From: Nocardia veterana NBRC 100344
Lineage (GTDB): Bacteria; Actinomycetota; Actinomycetes; Mycobacteriales; Mycobacteriaceae
DNA: 64,000 nt
Direction of reading: 5' to 3'
Assembly: GCF_000308855.1 (NCBI RefSeq)
Contig: NZ_BAGM01000208.1
Span: 1 to 64,000, forward strand
The position numbers and the translations under genes were made by a program. Below are positions 34,420-43,760 of the stretch, in pieces. The notes beneath the pieces are model-generated. The model made no database searches, had not been told where the DNA came from, and saw only the letters and a list, made by a program, of their open reading frames with translations. Position 1 is the first letter of the stretch. Every line of letters begins with the position of its first letter.

Positions 34420-35247
34420 ATGAGGGGGGACCTTCCTCTGCGATCTATGGAGGGGCCCGATACTACGGTTGCCTCCGTGAGGGTGAATGAAGGTTTCCCC
34501 GAGGAGTGGGGCCGGACTCTCATCGGTGAAGTCGAAACAGACAGCGATGGCGAGTGGTGTTTCTCGGATTGGTATGCGGTGGTGTTCCCGGGCGAGGCGG
34601 TGGTGTACCCGGGCGACACCTGGGGTGGTACGTGCCGCCACCACAGGCAGGGATCGATTGCTCCGGACACGGTGGTGATTGTCTTCGGTGGGATGGTGGT
34701 GGCGCTTGCCGATACCGGCCACCTGCACCTTCTGAACCTCTATGTTTACGACACCGAGTACTACCAGTTCCTGCGGTTGCGGGAAGTTCTCGATCCACGG
34801 CGGTGGGACGACATACCGTGGGCGCCGTTGCGGCCGGGGCAGTTACTGCACGCGTGGGATAAGTTCCACGGCCTCGACTACTTTCGTCTGCCGGGACGGC
34901 CGCCGGTCGCCTACGGATACGCCGATCCGAGTCTGCCGGGGCTACCGGCCGCGATGAGCTATGGCGGGGACTGGTACGACCTGACCGCACAAGCCAACGT
35001 GGAGTACCCGACAGGTCTGCCGGCGGAGCCGGTCCAGGCCTCCACGGCCAGGCTGTTGCGCGCGATTCACGAGAACGATCTCGCCGCTGTCGTCGAACAA
35101 CTCGATGCTGGTGCCGATCCCAACGCTGGTGAGGACCCTGGTGGTGTCCATCTCAGCTTCTGCGAACCTCGTGCGGCGACAGCTTTGGGAAACGCGCGCT
35201 CGCTCGAGATCGACGCCGCATTGCGGAACGCAGGCGCCGTAGCTTGA
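34420..35247 (+). CDS. Hypothetical protein with a C-terminal ankyrin-like repeat
   Basis: About 275 aa from the ATG at 34420; GTG 34366, ATG 34447 and GTG 34477 are alternatives and no ribosome-binding site decides. The first ~190 residues are acidic and rich in aromatic residues (WDDIPWAPLRPGQLLHAWDK) and match nothing I know. The end (LLRAIHENDLAAVVEQLDAG ADPNAG) is a single ankyrin-type helix pair. Base composition is lower in GC than the flanks. Possibly transferred. Confidence 0.6.
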   Translation: MRGDLPLRSMEGPDTTVASVRVNEGFPEEWGRTLIGEVETDSDGEWCFSDWYAVVFPGEAVVYPGDTWGGTCRHHRQGSIAPDTVVIVFGGMVVALADTGHLHLLNLYVYDTEYYQFLRLREVLDPRRWDDIPWAPLRPGQLLHAWDKFHGLDYFRLPGRPPVAYGYADPSLPGLPAAMSYGGDWYDLTAQANVEYPTGLPAEPVQASTARLLRAIHENDLAAVVEQLDAGADPNAGEDPGGVHLSFCEPRAATALGNARSLEIDAALRNAGAVA

Positions 35248-35995
35248 ACACCCAGGGTCCGATCAGCACGCCGACCTCAGGAGCCTGTGTCGGTTCGTCC
35301 GGTCAGTGCGCAGGCGGGGGCAATACGAGACGTTCGACAGACCGATTCGGCCTGTCGATTCGAGCGGTTGTCAGAGATCGTGGTCAGTGTCGTCGTCAGC
35401 GGCGACGCTGTGAGCGATCCGGTCTGGTCTCGGACGCGGCTGTAGGTGGCCAGGTCGTAGCCGCCGGACCACTGTTGCTGTCCATCTCCGATAGCGGATC
35501 ACAAGCGAGGGATGGCAACTATCCCTGCGGTGGATCGCAAGTGACGGCGCCGGAGTTCGTTCTCGCCTCACATGCAATTCATGCATACCGGCATTGACCG
35601 TGCGTGGATTCGTCGAGGCCGTAGGCATCCAGGTAGGTCCGCCATCAGCCGTCGGGGAGCGGGTCACGCACTGTCCCTCGCGCAGTTGTCCCTGAACGAA
35701 CGGTGAAATGTGAACGGCCATACGTTACGTGATCACACGGGCCGGGTGTGCCCAGGTATACCCTTGCGCTGGAAGAGGTTAGGCGAAAGATCTAGTGGTC
35801 AATAGTATATAGTAAGATATGTTACTCTGGTCCCGGGCTGTGCGCCGGGTCTACTCCGGACGACATTGAGGTTGCCGGTGATGACGAAAGCGGCCGCCAT
35901 TCATGCACCCGTACCGCGCCGGGGTCGCGGGGCCGTCCAATTGGAGGGAGAACACCTATGTTTGTCCGAAAGTCTGCTGGTCGGCGGGACGGTCG
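35248..35995. other. Gene-poor gap before the phosphatase gene
   Basis: About 750 bp. On the minus strand a short fragment WRTYLDAYGLDESTHGQ appears between stops, hinting at decayed coding sequence. An AT-rich stretch at 35795-35820 (CAATAGTATATAGTAAG) resembles the AATAGTC sites seen further on and could be the phosphatase promoter. I see no intact gene. Confidence 0.4.
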
Positions 35996-36775
35996 ATGAC
36001 AACGCAACCCGCAGCGATCCCTACGCTGCCCAGGCTTGCGACTCTCGACAATCTGCGGGACGTCGCGGGGGCAGGCGCCGGCTACCCCACTGATAACGGG
36101 CGAGTTCGTCGCGGTGTCCTCTACCGTTCCAATCGGATCGAGGTCTCACCGGAGGATCTCGTTGTCCTCGAAAGCTTGGAACTTACGGCGATCCACGATC
36201 TCAGAGAGGACCACGAGATCGCCAGCCATCCCGACACGTCGGTGGCCGGTGCTCCGTGGTACCACCATCCGGTGCCGGGAATTCCTCAGGAAGAGGTTGC
36301 GGCCCTGTCCGATGCGGACCAGACATACGCTGCGATGATCGAGAATTACCGCACCTTCGTGAGCGATCCGCAGTGCCGCCGCGGATTCTCCGATCTTCTG
36401 AGCGGTATCGCCTCGATCGAGGGGCCGCAACTGTTCCATTGCTCAGCGGGTAAGGATCGCACCGGTTGGGCCACGGTTCTGATCCATTACATCGCGGGCG
36501 TCGACCCGCAAGCGGTGACCGCCGACTATCTCCTTACTGACGAGTATGCGGTCAACAGCCGCAAGGCGACGCTGGATTCGATACTCGAGAACGTCGGCGC
36601 CGCTCGTGCTCCGGCCTATGAACCCGCCTTTCGCTGCGACATGGCGTACCTCGATACCGCGTTCGCCGAAGTCGAGAGACTGTACGGCGATATGGACGGT
36701 TACCTCGAGGACGGGCTCGGGTTGACGGAGAGTGAGCGGCAAATCCTGCGTTCTCGTCTGGTGTGCGAACAGTAG
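35996..36775 (+). CDS. Tyrosine phosphatase, PtpB/SidE-like family
   Basis: About 259 aa from the ATG at 35996. The catalytic P-loop is HCSAGKDRTGWA (Cys and Arg conserved), typical of the MptpB-type protein-tyrosine/phosphoinositide phosphatases. It is preceded by RRGVLYRSNRIE and DLREDHEIASHPD, a family signature. The Lys in the loop is characteristic of members that also act on lipids. The N-terminus shows no signal peptide. Substrate unknown. Confidence 0.9.
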   Translation: MTTQPAAIPTLPRLATLDNLRDVAGAGAGYPTDNGRVRRGVLYRSNRIEVSPEDLVVLESLELTAIHDLREDHEIASHPDTSVAGAPWYHHPVPGIPQEEVAALSDADQTYAAMIENYRTFVSDPQCRRGFSDLLSGIASIEGPQLFHCSAGKDRTGWATVLIHYIAGVDPQAVTADYLLTDEYAVNSRKATLDSILENVGAARAPAYEPAFRCDMAYLDTAFAEVERLYGDMDGYLEDGLGLTESERQILRSRLVCEQ

Positions 36776-36903
36776 GACTCTTCGGTCGCTGTCCCGGTAG
36801 CTGACGCGGAACGCGGCCTTTCTGTGAAGCTGTCGGCGGCAGCTGTCCTGCCTAAAAGCCTGGGGTAGAGCAGTTTCTATGCGTAACCTACAGTAGGTGA
36901 TAG

Positions 36904-36923
36904 CAAAATAGTCGATTCATAGA
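36904..36923. promoter_or_regulatory. AATAGTC-type operator upstream of the AveC-like gene
   Basis: CAAAATAGTCGATTCATAGA is almost identical to the site at 57901-57920 (CAAAATAGTCTATGAATAGA), 21 kb away. It lies 100 bp upstream of 37023. Confidence 0.55.
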
Positions 36924-37022
36924 TAAATCTCCCAGCGGCGCAGTAGCCTCCATCGAGTGGCGTAACGGTGCGTCGGAACGAGGCTGGCGAACTCGTCGTT
37001 GCGGGACAGGGAGGAGTGAACG

Positions 37023-37541
37023 ATGATGTTGGCAGGCGGATACCCCTCACCACCTGACGTCACGGCACCGGCCGGCACCCATCAGGTGGTGCTGACGGTG
37101 GCCGTCGTGGTCGTCGTCTCCAACTTGATCATCGAGATCCCGGTTACCGCCCTGAAGCTCTACGATTACTATGGCAACCAGCCTTTCCAGTTCTACAGCG
37201 GCGGATTCCCATTGTGGTGGCTCTTCACCAACCTCGGCGGTGTCTTCTCCGGCGTGCTTCTGGCTATCGCGGTGGAACGCTTCGGAATACGTGCGAGCCT
37301 GCTGGCGATACCAGTGGTCCCATGCGCGTTCGGAGCTTGGGAAATGTGGGCCGGCTGGCCCACATTTGTTGCTCTGACGATGGGTGCGCCACTGTTCTGG
37401 TCCTACATCGGTGCGATTTGCACGATCGCGCTGAGTTTGGGCACTGCGTTTGCGATATTCGTTGCCGCGAGCCCGGTCGAGGCAAAGGGGATCGGCGCTG
37501 CGGGGCGCGATGCGGCGTTTCCTGACGTACCTGCCAGGTAG
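37023..37541 (+). CDS. Membrane protein, AveC-like
   Basis: 172 aa; GGAGG lies eight bases before the ATG. About four TM helices. The segment YYGNQPFQFYSGGFPLWWLF resembles the second half of spirocyclase AveC-family membrane proteins, which are usually about twice as long, so this could be a short member or a truncated one. The assignment is tentative. An AATAGTC-type site upstream places it in the proposed MarR regulon. Confidence 0.6.
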   Translation: MMLAGGYPSPPDVTAPAGTHQVVLTVAVVVVVSNLIIEIPVTALKLYDYYGNQPFQFYSGGFPLWWLFTNLGGVFSGVLLAIAVERFGIRASLLAIPVVPCAFGAWEMWAGWPTFVALTMGAPLFWSYIGAICTIALSLGTAFAIFVAASPVEAKGIGAAGRDAAFPDVPAR

Positions 37542-37785
37542 CGATGGTGTTGGGACCTGTTGCTTCTGAACGGGTTCCACTTCGAATGTGGGTCACGAAA
37601 CCGGTTGCGGGGGCGGATGGCGGGCTCGGATTGTGATCGGCCGGCCCGCCGCTGTGCTTGATTCGACGCTTTCTGCCACCGCGGGTCCCGCGGCTGATGC
37701 CCGCAGGTCGGGCGACTGAAGCTGGCCTGTCTACCTACTCGCCAGGTTTGCCGTGGGTTCACGTCGAGGGGGCGCTCGACAAGAA

Positions 37786-37805
37786 ATAGTCTATCGATAT
37801 ACTAT
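37786..37805. promoter_or_regulatory. 20-bp imperfect palindrome of the AATAGTC type
   Basis: ATAGTCTATCGATATACTAT has inverted ATAGT/ACTAT arms around TATCGATA, with a single mismatched pair. It lies about 100 bp upstream of the gene at 37908. The surrounding gap 37542-37907 is otherwise empty. Confidence 0.55.
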
Positions 37806-37907
37806 CGAGTGATAGAGTAATTTCTCGGAGGGCTTGCTCATGGGAGAATTTCCTGGAAGTCGTTGTGTCACCGCATCGTTGCGCGGCACGTGGAGGCGGT
37901 CTTGACC

Positions 37908-38255
37908 ATGGGGAATCTGTTGTTCCTGGCGCTGGCTATCGGTGCAGACATCTCGGTGGTAGCCCTTTTCGTATCGTGGCTTCGAGCCGGCATACGAGTA
38001 GGCCGCACCGCCGCCGTATCGGCTGCGTCCGGTCCGACTATTCCTGGTGGAGTTGGACCGGGCAGGCTCGATCTTCCCGGTCTCGGCCACGAGGCGTACG
38101 TCGAGCTTCGTGATATCGATGCGGCGCACCGAGTAATGCAGCTACATCGCTCGTGCGGATTGGACTCGTGTGTGCACAAGCGTGGGGCGTTCGAGGCACT
38201 GGTGGATGCGGGCAGGATTGTTCCGGATGCTCGTGCCGAACGGCAGCTTCACTGA
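37908..38255 (+). CDS. Small single-pass membrane protein, hypothetical
   Basis: 115 aa from the ATG at 37908 (GTGGAGG 11-12 bases upstream). An N-terminal TM helix (MGNLLFLALAIGADISVVAL) is followed by a cytoplasmic part with AYVELRDIDAAHRVMQLHRS and CGLDSCVHKRGAFEALVDAG. I do not recognise it. It is convergent with the MarR gene. Confidence 0.6.
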   Translation: MGNLLFLALAIGADISVVALFVSWLRAGIRVGRTAAVSAASGPTIPGGVGPGRLDLPGLGHEAYVELRDIDAAHRVMQLHRSCGLDSCVHKRGAFEALVDAGRIVPDARAERQLH

Positions 38256-38333
38256 GATCGAATCGGCTTTCCCGATATGCGCGACGAGGTAGGAAGCGTC
38301 CGGCCGAGGAGGGTGGGCATGCGGCGAGGCGAA

Positions 38334-38924
38334 TCAGGCGGATTCGCCGTCGGCGCTCGATTTGCTCCGGGCGCGCTGCTTGCCGTTCTGCGGCGCAGGC
38401 GGAATGTCGCCGGCGGAGGCGCGCAAGTCGGCAAGGAGCTCCAGCAAACGGCTCACATCCTCGGAGGTGGCGTTGCCCAACCCGAAGCCGATCTCCGTCA
38501 AGCTGTTGTTGGCCTTCAGGACAAGTTTGCGGCCGGTCGGGGTGATGGTGACGCAGGTGGCTCGCCGGTCGGTGGGGTGTGGTTTCCGGCTGATCAGTCG
38601 ACGCTTCTGGAGTCGGTCGGTCGCCAGCGTCGCCGTGGTGGCATGGATCATCAGGCTCCGTGCGAGATTACTGATCAGCCGTGTGCCGTTGTCGCTCAGC
38701 TGAAGTGTCATCAGCAGGAGATAGTCGGTCAGGTTGAGACGTTGTTTGCGTAGTTGCGCCTCGACCGGGTCGATTACCAGACGCTGATAGCGCAGCAGCG
38801 AGGAGAGGGCGAGGAATCGCTGCTCGTCGCCCTCCAAGCCCTGTTCCTGCCAGTAGTGATGGGCCCAACTTACGGGATCGGTGGTGTCGGGCGTTGCAGT
38901 CTTGCTCTGCTGCGCAGTGGCCAT
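38334..38924 (-). CDS. MarR-family regulator (paralogue 1)
   Basis: 196 aa from the ATG at 38924. The winged-helix core holds TDYLLLMTLQLSDNGTRLIS, then SLMIHATTATLATDRLQKR (recognition helix) and HPTDRRATCVTITPTGRKLV (wing). It shares most of this with the MarR at 57197, implying related operators. The C-terminal ~25 residues are a basic, disordered tail. An AATAGTCTAG site sits about 60 bp upstream, consistent with autoregulation. Confidence 0.92.
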   Translation of the reverse strand: MATAQQSKTATPDTTDPVSWAHHYWQEQGLEGDEQRFLALSSLLRYQRLVIDPVEAQLRKQRLNLTDYLLLMTLQLSDNGTRLISNLARSLMIHATTATLATDRLQKRRLISRKPHPTDRRATCVTITPTGRKLVLKANNSLTEIGFGLGNATSEDVSRLLELLADLRASAGDIPPAPQNGKQRARSKSSADGESA

Positions 38925-38982
38925 GAGAGTCCCTAAGTTCGGTGGGCGATCGAGCGCCTGCGTTGTCGGTATTCGTAAAGTG

Positions 38983-38992
38983 AATAGTCTAG
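38983..38992. promoter_or_regulatory. AATAGTCTAG site upstream of MarR paralogue 1
   Basis: AATAGTCTAG shares the core of the other sites in this region and lies about 60 bp before the start codon at 38924. Confidence 0.45.
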
Positions 38993-39187
38993 CGGTCGCC
39001 CATGTCGTCTGCTGAACACAGGCGTGTCGAGTCCGCCTGATTCCGTCGGCTCGGAGTCGCCGCGTCGGCACCGGCGCGGGCGTACAGACGATCTGCACGG
39101 TCGGTAAGAAGCCGAGGACGCGCGGGAACTGTTGTGGCGCGGACCAACCCATCCGGGCACGATAGTGAGGGTGGGCCGGTATCCCCG

Positions 39188-39922
39188 TCAGTGCGGTACG
39201 GCGACCCCGTCCCAATCCAGCAACTCCCACCCGTCGCGGGGGTTGCCGGTGACGCTGATATGGCCGGTATTGCCCAAAGGGTGTGTTTTCAAAAGGTCGT
39301 CCTGGGGGTTCTTCACGTTCATGAGTGTCCAGATCATGATCGATCCACCATGTGCGACGGCGATGGGGCGGCGGTCTCCGCTGTCGTAAATCTGTTGGAT
39401 CGCGTCGTCGAAGCGGCGGTCGAACTCGTCACCGTCGATGGAACCGGGAATTCGCATATATCTGCGACCATCCAGCCATGCGATCGGTGCTTGGAAGTAG
39501 GTGCGCTGCGCGGTCGCTTCCGGTTGGTGTTCATATTGCCCGGCCTCGATTTCTCTGAGGCCGGCGAGTACTCGTACCGGCTTGTGCACCGACTGTGAGA
39601 TGTATTCGGCGGTCTGCTGGGTACGGACCATGGTCGAGGCGAAAACGCCGTCGATGCCCTGACCGGCGTACGTATCCGCGGCCGCTCGGGCTTGCTGTCG
39701 GCCTAGGTCCGTGAGGTCCGGCCCGGGCGTGGACGTATCTATCAGACCTGAGGCGTTCCCAGCTGATTCACCGTGGCGGACGAAGGTAATCGTTATGGTG
39801 TGGTCGTCGCCCGGAAGCGTTGGCGAATGCGTCGTCGAATCCTGAGAGGATGCGGTGCACGCGGTCAATACCGTAGCGACGAGAGCCATGGACGCCGTGC
39901 GGACAAATGTTGACAACTGCAT
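39188..39922 (-). CDS. Histidine-phosphatase (phosphoglycerate mutase fold) lipoprotein
   Basis: 244 aa from the ATG at 39922 (GAGGTG upstream). A lipoprotein signal with lipobox VLTAC (Cys ~22) is followed by the catalytic motif ITFVRHGESAGN. GRQQARAAADTY, FASTMVRTQQTAEYI and the second His in IAVAHGGSIM complete the fold. It should be a periplasmic, lipid-anchored acid phosphatase; substrate unknown. It is directly downstream of the conservon GTPase gene (38 bp) and probably co-transcribed. Confidence 0.88.
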   Translation of the reverse strand: MQLSTFVRTASMALVATVLTACTASSQDSTTHSPTLPGDDHTITITFVRHGESAGNASGLIDTSTPGPDLTDLGRQQARAAADTYAGQGIDGVFASTMVRTQQTAEYISQSVHKPVRVLAGLREIEAGQYEHQPEATAQRTYFQAPIAWLDGRRYMRIPGSIDGDEFDRRFDDAIQQIYDSGDRRPIAVAHGGSIMIWTLMNVKNPQDDLLKTHPLGNTGHISVTGNPRDGWELLDWDGVAVPH

Positions 39923-39959
39923 GGTGACACCTCGTTGGCGGTTGAGGACGACGGGCTCG

Positions 39960-40553
39960 TCAGCTGTATTGGGGGCTGTGAGACTGGGCGAGCAGATATT
40001 CGAGCAGACAGATGAGGACTTGTTTGCTCGAGGCGCGATCGCGTGCGTCGCACATGACGATCGGAAGGCCGTCGGGTAGGTCCAACGCGGTACGTACTTC
40101 GTCGTCGAAGTAGATGTCGGCGTTGTCGAAGCAGTTGACAGCGACGATGAAGGGTATCGACCGGGATTCGAAGAAATCGACGGCTGCGAAGCTGTCTTCG
40201 ATCCGGCGGGTGTCGACCACCACGATCGCGCCGATCGCGCCGACCGACAACTCCTGCCACATGAACCAGAATCGGTCCTGACCTGGGGTTCCGAACAAGT
40301 AGAGCACTGCTCGGTTGTCGATCGTGATACGGCCGAAGTCCAGAGCGACGGTAGTCGTGGTCTTCGATGCCACGCCGGTGAGGTCATCGATACTCGTGCC
40401 CAATGCCGATAATTGCTCTTCGGTGCGCAGAGGTGCGATTTCGCTCACCGAGCCGACGAATGTCGTCTTCCCGACCGCGAAGCCGCCGGCGACCAAAACC
40501 TTCATGGTCTCGAGTGCGCCGAAGAGGTCGTGGCTTTCAGAGTTTGCGAACAC
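39960..40553 (-). CDS. cvnD: Conservon GTP-binding protein (CvnD)
   Basis: 197 aa from a GTG inside the end of the previous gene (17-base overlap). It has the P-loop AGGFAVGKTTFVGS, switch II-like YLFGTPGQDRFWFMW and VAVNCFDNA in place of the NKxD motif. These are the features of the Ras-like ATP/GTP-binding component of actinomycete conservons, which acts with the kinase-like CvnA, roadblock CvnB and CvnC at the membrane. Confidence 0.93.
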   Translation of the reverse strand: MFANSESHDLFGALETMKVLVAGGFAVGKTTFVGSVSEIAPLRTEEQLSALGTSIDDLTGVASKTTTTVALDFGRITIDNRAVLYLFGTPGQDRFWFMWQELSVGAIGAIVVVDTRRIEDSFAAVDFFESRSIPFIVAVNCFDNADIYFDDEVRTALDLPDGLPIVMCDARDRASSKQVLICLLEYLLAQSHSPQYS

Positions 40554-40908
40554 CGTCGAGCACCGCCTGGAGGAGAAGGGGATCGGCCATTCCGCGCGGT
40601 GGCGGTGTCCTGACTATGACGTGGCCGGAGGTGATCAGATCACTGACGAGTACTTTCACCACCGCCAGCAGCAGTTGGAGATATGCGGCTATTTCAGCGA
40701 TGGACAGTGGTTTGCCTTGGCACAATCGCACGATCTCGGCGTATTCGCGGTCGGGGGCCGGCAGATCGGTCTCCGACCGGACGGCGATTACGAGCGTCAG
40801 CATGTCCAGTCCGTGCACATTTCTGCCCGCTCGGCCGCGGGTCACCGCGAATGCCCTCACCAACGGCCCCGGATCGTGGTCTACCGACCACGCATCGTCG
40901 CCATTCAC
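40537..40908 (-). CDS. cvnC: Conservon DUF742 protein (CvnC)
   Basis: A 123-aa winged-helix-like DUF742 protein. LVRAFAVTRGRAG, IVRLCQGKPLSIAEIAAYLQ and VVKVLVSDLITSGHVIVRTP are diagnostic. Its ATG overlaps the CvnB stop as ATGA. It is the third component of the conservon; in Streptomyces these proteins form a membrane-associated signalling complex. Confidence 0.93.
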   Translation of the reverse strand: MNGDDAWSVDHDPGPLVRAFAVTRGRAGRNVHGLDMLTLVIAVRSETDLPAPDREYAEIVRLCQGKPLSIAEIAAYLQLLLAVVKVLVSDLITSGHVIVRTPPPRGMADPLLLQAVLDGVRKL

Positions 40909-41345
40909 CGCGGATAGGTCGGTGTCGTGACGCCGGGGAACGAACGCGCGTCAGCGGACATGTGATCGTGCACTTGCCCGACCATGACGTTGAGTTCGTA
41001 GGCGACCATTCCGAGGTCGGCGTCGATCGATGCCAGAAGGGCCAGGCAGGCTCCGAAGCCGGCTTCGGTGACGACGAGGTAGCCGCCCTCCAGCTCGATC
41101 ACGGTCTGTTGGAGGCTGCCCTTGTCGAAGCGCGCGCCGACGCCCCGGCCCAAGCTGTGCAGCGCCGAGGCCATTGCCGCGAGATGTTCCGCGCTTTCGG
41201 TTGCGAGACCGCGGGAGGTTGCCATCGCGAGACCGTCAGCCGAGAGCACGAGCGCGTGTTCAGCTCCCGGTAGTCGGTCGAGGAGGGCGTCGAGGAGCCA
41301 GTCGAGCGCGGGTTTGGCGGACTGCAGCGCGGTTTTGTCATTCAT
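40905..41345 (-). CDS. cvnB: Conservon roadblock/LC7 protein (CvnB)
   Basis: A 146-aa roadblock/LC7 domain protein: WLLDALLDRLPGAEHALVLS, then GLAMATSRGL and a C-terminal sheet. Roadblock proteins act as regulators (GAP-like or scaffolds) of small GTPases, here CvnD. Its start overlaps the CvnA stop by eight bases. Confidence 0.93.
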   Translation of the reverse strand: MNDKTALQSAKPALDWLLDALLDRLPGAEHALVLSADGLAMATSRGLATESAEHLAAMASALHSLGRGVGARFDKGSLQQTVIELEGGYLVVTEAGFGACLALLASIDADLGMVAYELNVMVGQVHDHMSADARSFPGVTTPTYPR

Positions 41346-43680
41346 TGTCGATCCTCCGAATCCTCTGCGGCTGGGCGGATGTCGTATGTCGTGCCTGTCG
41401 TGTGCCCTGCTGGAAGGAGGCCATCGCGCCTCTCACCGTTGCCGCGTCGCGTCGGCGGTCGGTGGTGCGATTCGACGGGGATGCGGCCTGCTCGTCCAGC
41501 CTCAGCTGAGGGGCCAGGTGGGCCTGCCGGCGGCGGCGCGGCAATGGGGGACGACCTGGAAGGGGCACGCGGGCCGAGCTCACGTCGAGGGAGTGCGCTG
41601 ACGCCTCGCCGTGTTCTCTTTCGCTTCGCCGAGGGACCTCGACGGCGGGGGCGAAGGCCGGTGGGGCACTCTCGAGTTCGCCGGCAGTGTGATGCGCTTC
41701 GACTCGGGAAACGGGTGGGGGCGCGACGGCGACTCGCGGTGGCGAGATCGGCATTTCCTCATCGGGTACGCCTTGCAGGAGTTCGGAGCGGATCAGGGCG
41801 ACCGCGGTCGTCCCGCCGTATGCCGATTCGTGCAGAGTGACCATGATGTTGTGGCGCGCGGCGAGCCGGCCGACCACGAACAAACCGAGATGCCGGCGCC
41901 CGGCCAATGCCATCTCCTGAAATTCAGGGGGATTGCGCAACAGCTCGTTCAAGCGGTCCCGCTCGTCGGCGCGGATTCCGAGGCCCTGGTCCTCGACCTC
42001 GATCGCGACACCGTTGCCGACGGTGCTCCCGCGGACGGTGACCAGCGATTGCGGCGGCGAGAATGTCGCCGCGTTGTCGATCAGTTCTGCGAGAAGGTGA
42101 ATCAGGTCCGCGACAGCGCCGCCGAGGACATGGACCGCCGGCAGACGGGCGGCGGTGACACGTGCGAAATCTTCGGTCTCCGACACCGCGCTACGAACGA
42201 TGTCTTCCAGCGGGACGGGGTCGTGCCAACGTCGGCCGGGTTGTGCGCCGCCGAGGATCAGGAGATTCTCGGCATTTCGTCGGGCGCGTGTCGCGAGATG
42301 GTCCAAGCGGAAGAGCAATTCGAGATGTTCCGGGTCGTCCTGCTTGCTTTCCGCGAGATCGAGGATGTCCAACTGTCTGCGGACTACCGTCTGACTGCGG
42401 TGCGCGATATCGAGGAACACCTTGTTGAAGCCGTCCCGGGTGCGGGCTTCCGCTGCCGCGGCATCGACGGCGGCTCGCTGTGCGACGCCGAATGCGTATG
42501 CGACCGAGGCGATTTCATCGTCGCCCGCATCCAGGACCGTAGTTTCGTGGTCCAGATCGACCTCTTCACCCCCGTGGATCCGGCGCAGGATCGAGGGCAA
42601 TTGCTCGTTCGCAAGTTCCAGACTTCGCGATCGCAGCGAGTCGAGCCGCCGAATGAGCCGGTTGGCCAGTACCAGCGCGCAGGCGAAGGCGATCGCCGCG
42701 ACGACGGATATGACCGCCGTGCTCAGAAGAGTCTGCGTGAGCAGGCGGGAAGCAGCGTCTACCGCAAGTTGCGTGGCGTAACGACCGTGGTCGTGAAAGA
42801 GCGTGATCAGTTGCGAGTTCACGGCGGCTTCTGCGTCGCGCCACTCGTGTTCGGGGACCTGCAGTGTGCCGTCGTTGGCGAACTGGTCCTCGCCGGTGAC
42901 CGCGGTGCGCCATTGCGGGCTGTCGGTGAGGGTGCGGTATGCGGCTCGGCCGTCGTCGGTAAGGCTCGTGATCAGACCTTCGAGCAGCTGGCGGTACGCG
43001 CCGGTGAACTGGCCGACACGATGTCGATCGGCGGCACTCGGGGAGCCGGCGGCCAGCGCCGAAACAGTTGTCGCCACCGCTCGTGAATGCAGATCTGCCA
43101 CCTGGACCAGATTCGCCGCAGTCATCTGCTCGGCCGCCGCGACTGCGTCGGGCGTGTGCCGCGCCGACCCCTGCAGACCGAGCACCACGATGCCGGTGAT
43201 AGTGGTGAAGTAGTCGTCGACCGCTGCGATATCGGTTCGCCCGGTGTCGACGGAGGCGCGGACTTGGGGCAGTTGGGTGGCGACTGCGGTGAAGGCTGGC
43301 GTCGACTTCGACACCGCGTCGGGGTTGAGGGTGTTCATTTCGCGAGCGACCAGACCCAGCTCGGAGAACACGCGGTCGGTGTCTGCCCGCCGTCCGGCCA
43401 GATCTGCCGCCGCGCCGCGATCGCCGGCCAACGCCAGCAGGCTGGCCGCGCGTTCGTTCTGCGCGGCGTTGGTCAGGTGCACTGCCAGGTCCATCTGGCG
43501 GCCCAGATACTCCGACCACTTCTTCGCCGCGTGGGCGTCCACGGCGAGGCGCGTGACGGTAACACCGCCGGTGACCACCAACGCTACGCACGGAACGAGG
43601 GCGATGGCCAATACCCGGGCGCGGATCCCGCGCGGTCGGAACCGGCTGCGGGCAAACCTCTGCACAGCCGCCCTGATCAT
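41338..43680 (-). CDS. cvnA: Conservon sensor histidine kinase-like protein (CvnA)
   Basis: A 780-aa protein. TM1 near residue 25, a ~280-residue extracytoplasmic sensor (nitrate/nitrite-sensing NIT type), TM2 near 320-345 (LLSTAVISVVAAIAFACALV), HAMP, a helical region with FLDIAHRSQTVVRRQLDILD, and an ATPase domain (LAELIDNAATFSPP as N box, VEDQGLGIRADE, GLFVVGRLAARH). The last ~140 residues are Pro-rich and disordered. This is the membrane sensor heading the cvnABCD operon. An AAAATAGTC site lies about 90 bp upstream. Confidence 0.92.
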   Translation of the reverse strand: MIRAAVQRFARSRFRPRGIRARVLAIALVPCVALVVTGGVTVTRLAVDAHAAKKWSEYLGRQMDLAVHLTNAAQNERAASLLALAGDRGAAADLAGRRADTDRVFSELGLVAREMNTLNPDAVSKSTPAFTAVATQLPQVRASVDTGRTDIAAVDDYFTTITGIVVLGLQGSARHTPDAVAAAEQMTAANLVQVADLHSRAVATTVSALAAGSPSAADRHRVGQFTGAYRQLLEGLITSLTDDGRAAYRTLTDSPQWRTAVTGEDQFANDGTLQVPEHEWRDAEAAVNSQLITLFHDHGRYATQLAVDAASRLLTQTLLSTAVISVVAAIAFACALVLANRLIRRLDSLRSRSLELANEQLPSILRRIHGGEEVDLDHETTVLDAGDDEIASVAYAFGVAQRAAVDAAAAEARTRDGFNKVFLDIAHRSQTVVRRQLDILDLAESKQDDPEHLELLFRLDHLATRARRNAENLLILGGAQPGRRWHDPVPLEDIVRSAVSETEDFARVTAARLPAVHVLGGAVADLIHLLAELIDNAATFSPPQSLVTVRGSTVGNGVAIEVEDQGLGIRADERDRLNELLRNPPEFQEMALAGRRHLGLFVVGRLAARHNIMVTLHESAYGGTTAVALIRSELLQGVPDEEMPISPPRVAVAPPPVSRVEAHHTAGELESAPPAFAPAVEVPRRSEREHGEASAHSLDVSSARVPLPGRPPLPRRRRQAHLAPQLRLDEQAASPSNRTTDRRRDAATVRGAMASFQQGTRQARHTTSAQPQRIRRIDNE

Positions 43681-43760
43681 GTGCTCACACCCCGGTCGAC
43701 ACCGCTTTCCCGCGGCGTAGTTCTCATGCCGGAAGACGGTAGGGCCACCCGAGGTAGTTT

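Noticed and set aside
35371..35721. A 116-codon minus-strand frame in the gap before the phosphatase gene
   Set aside because: No ribosome-binding site, no recognisable domain, and unusual residue composition. Treated as non-coding or relic.
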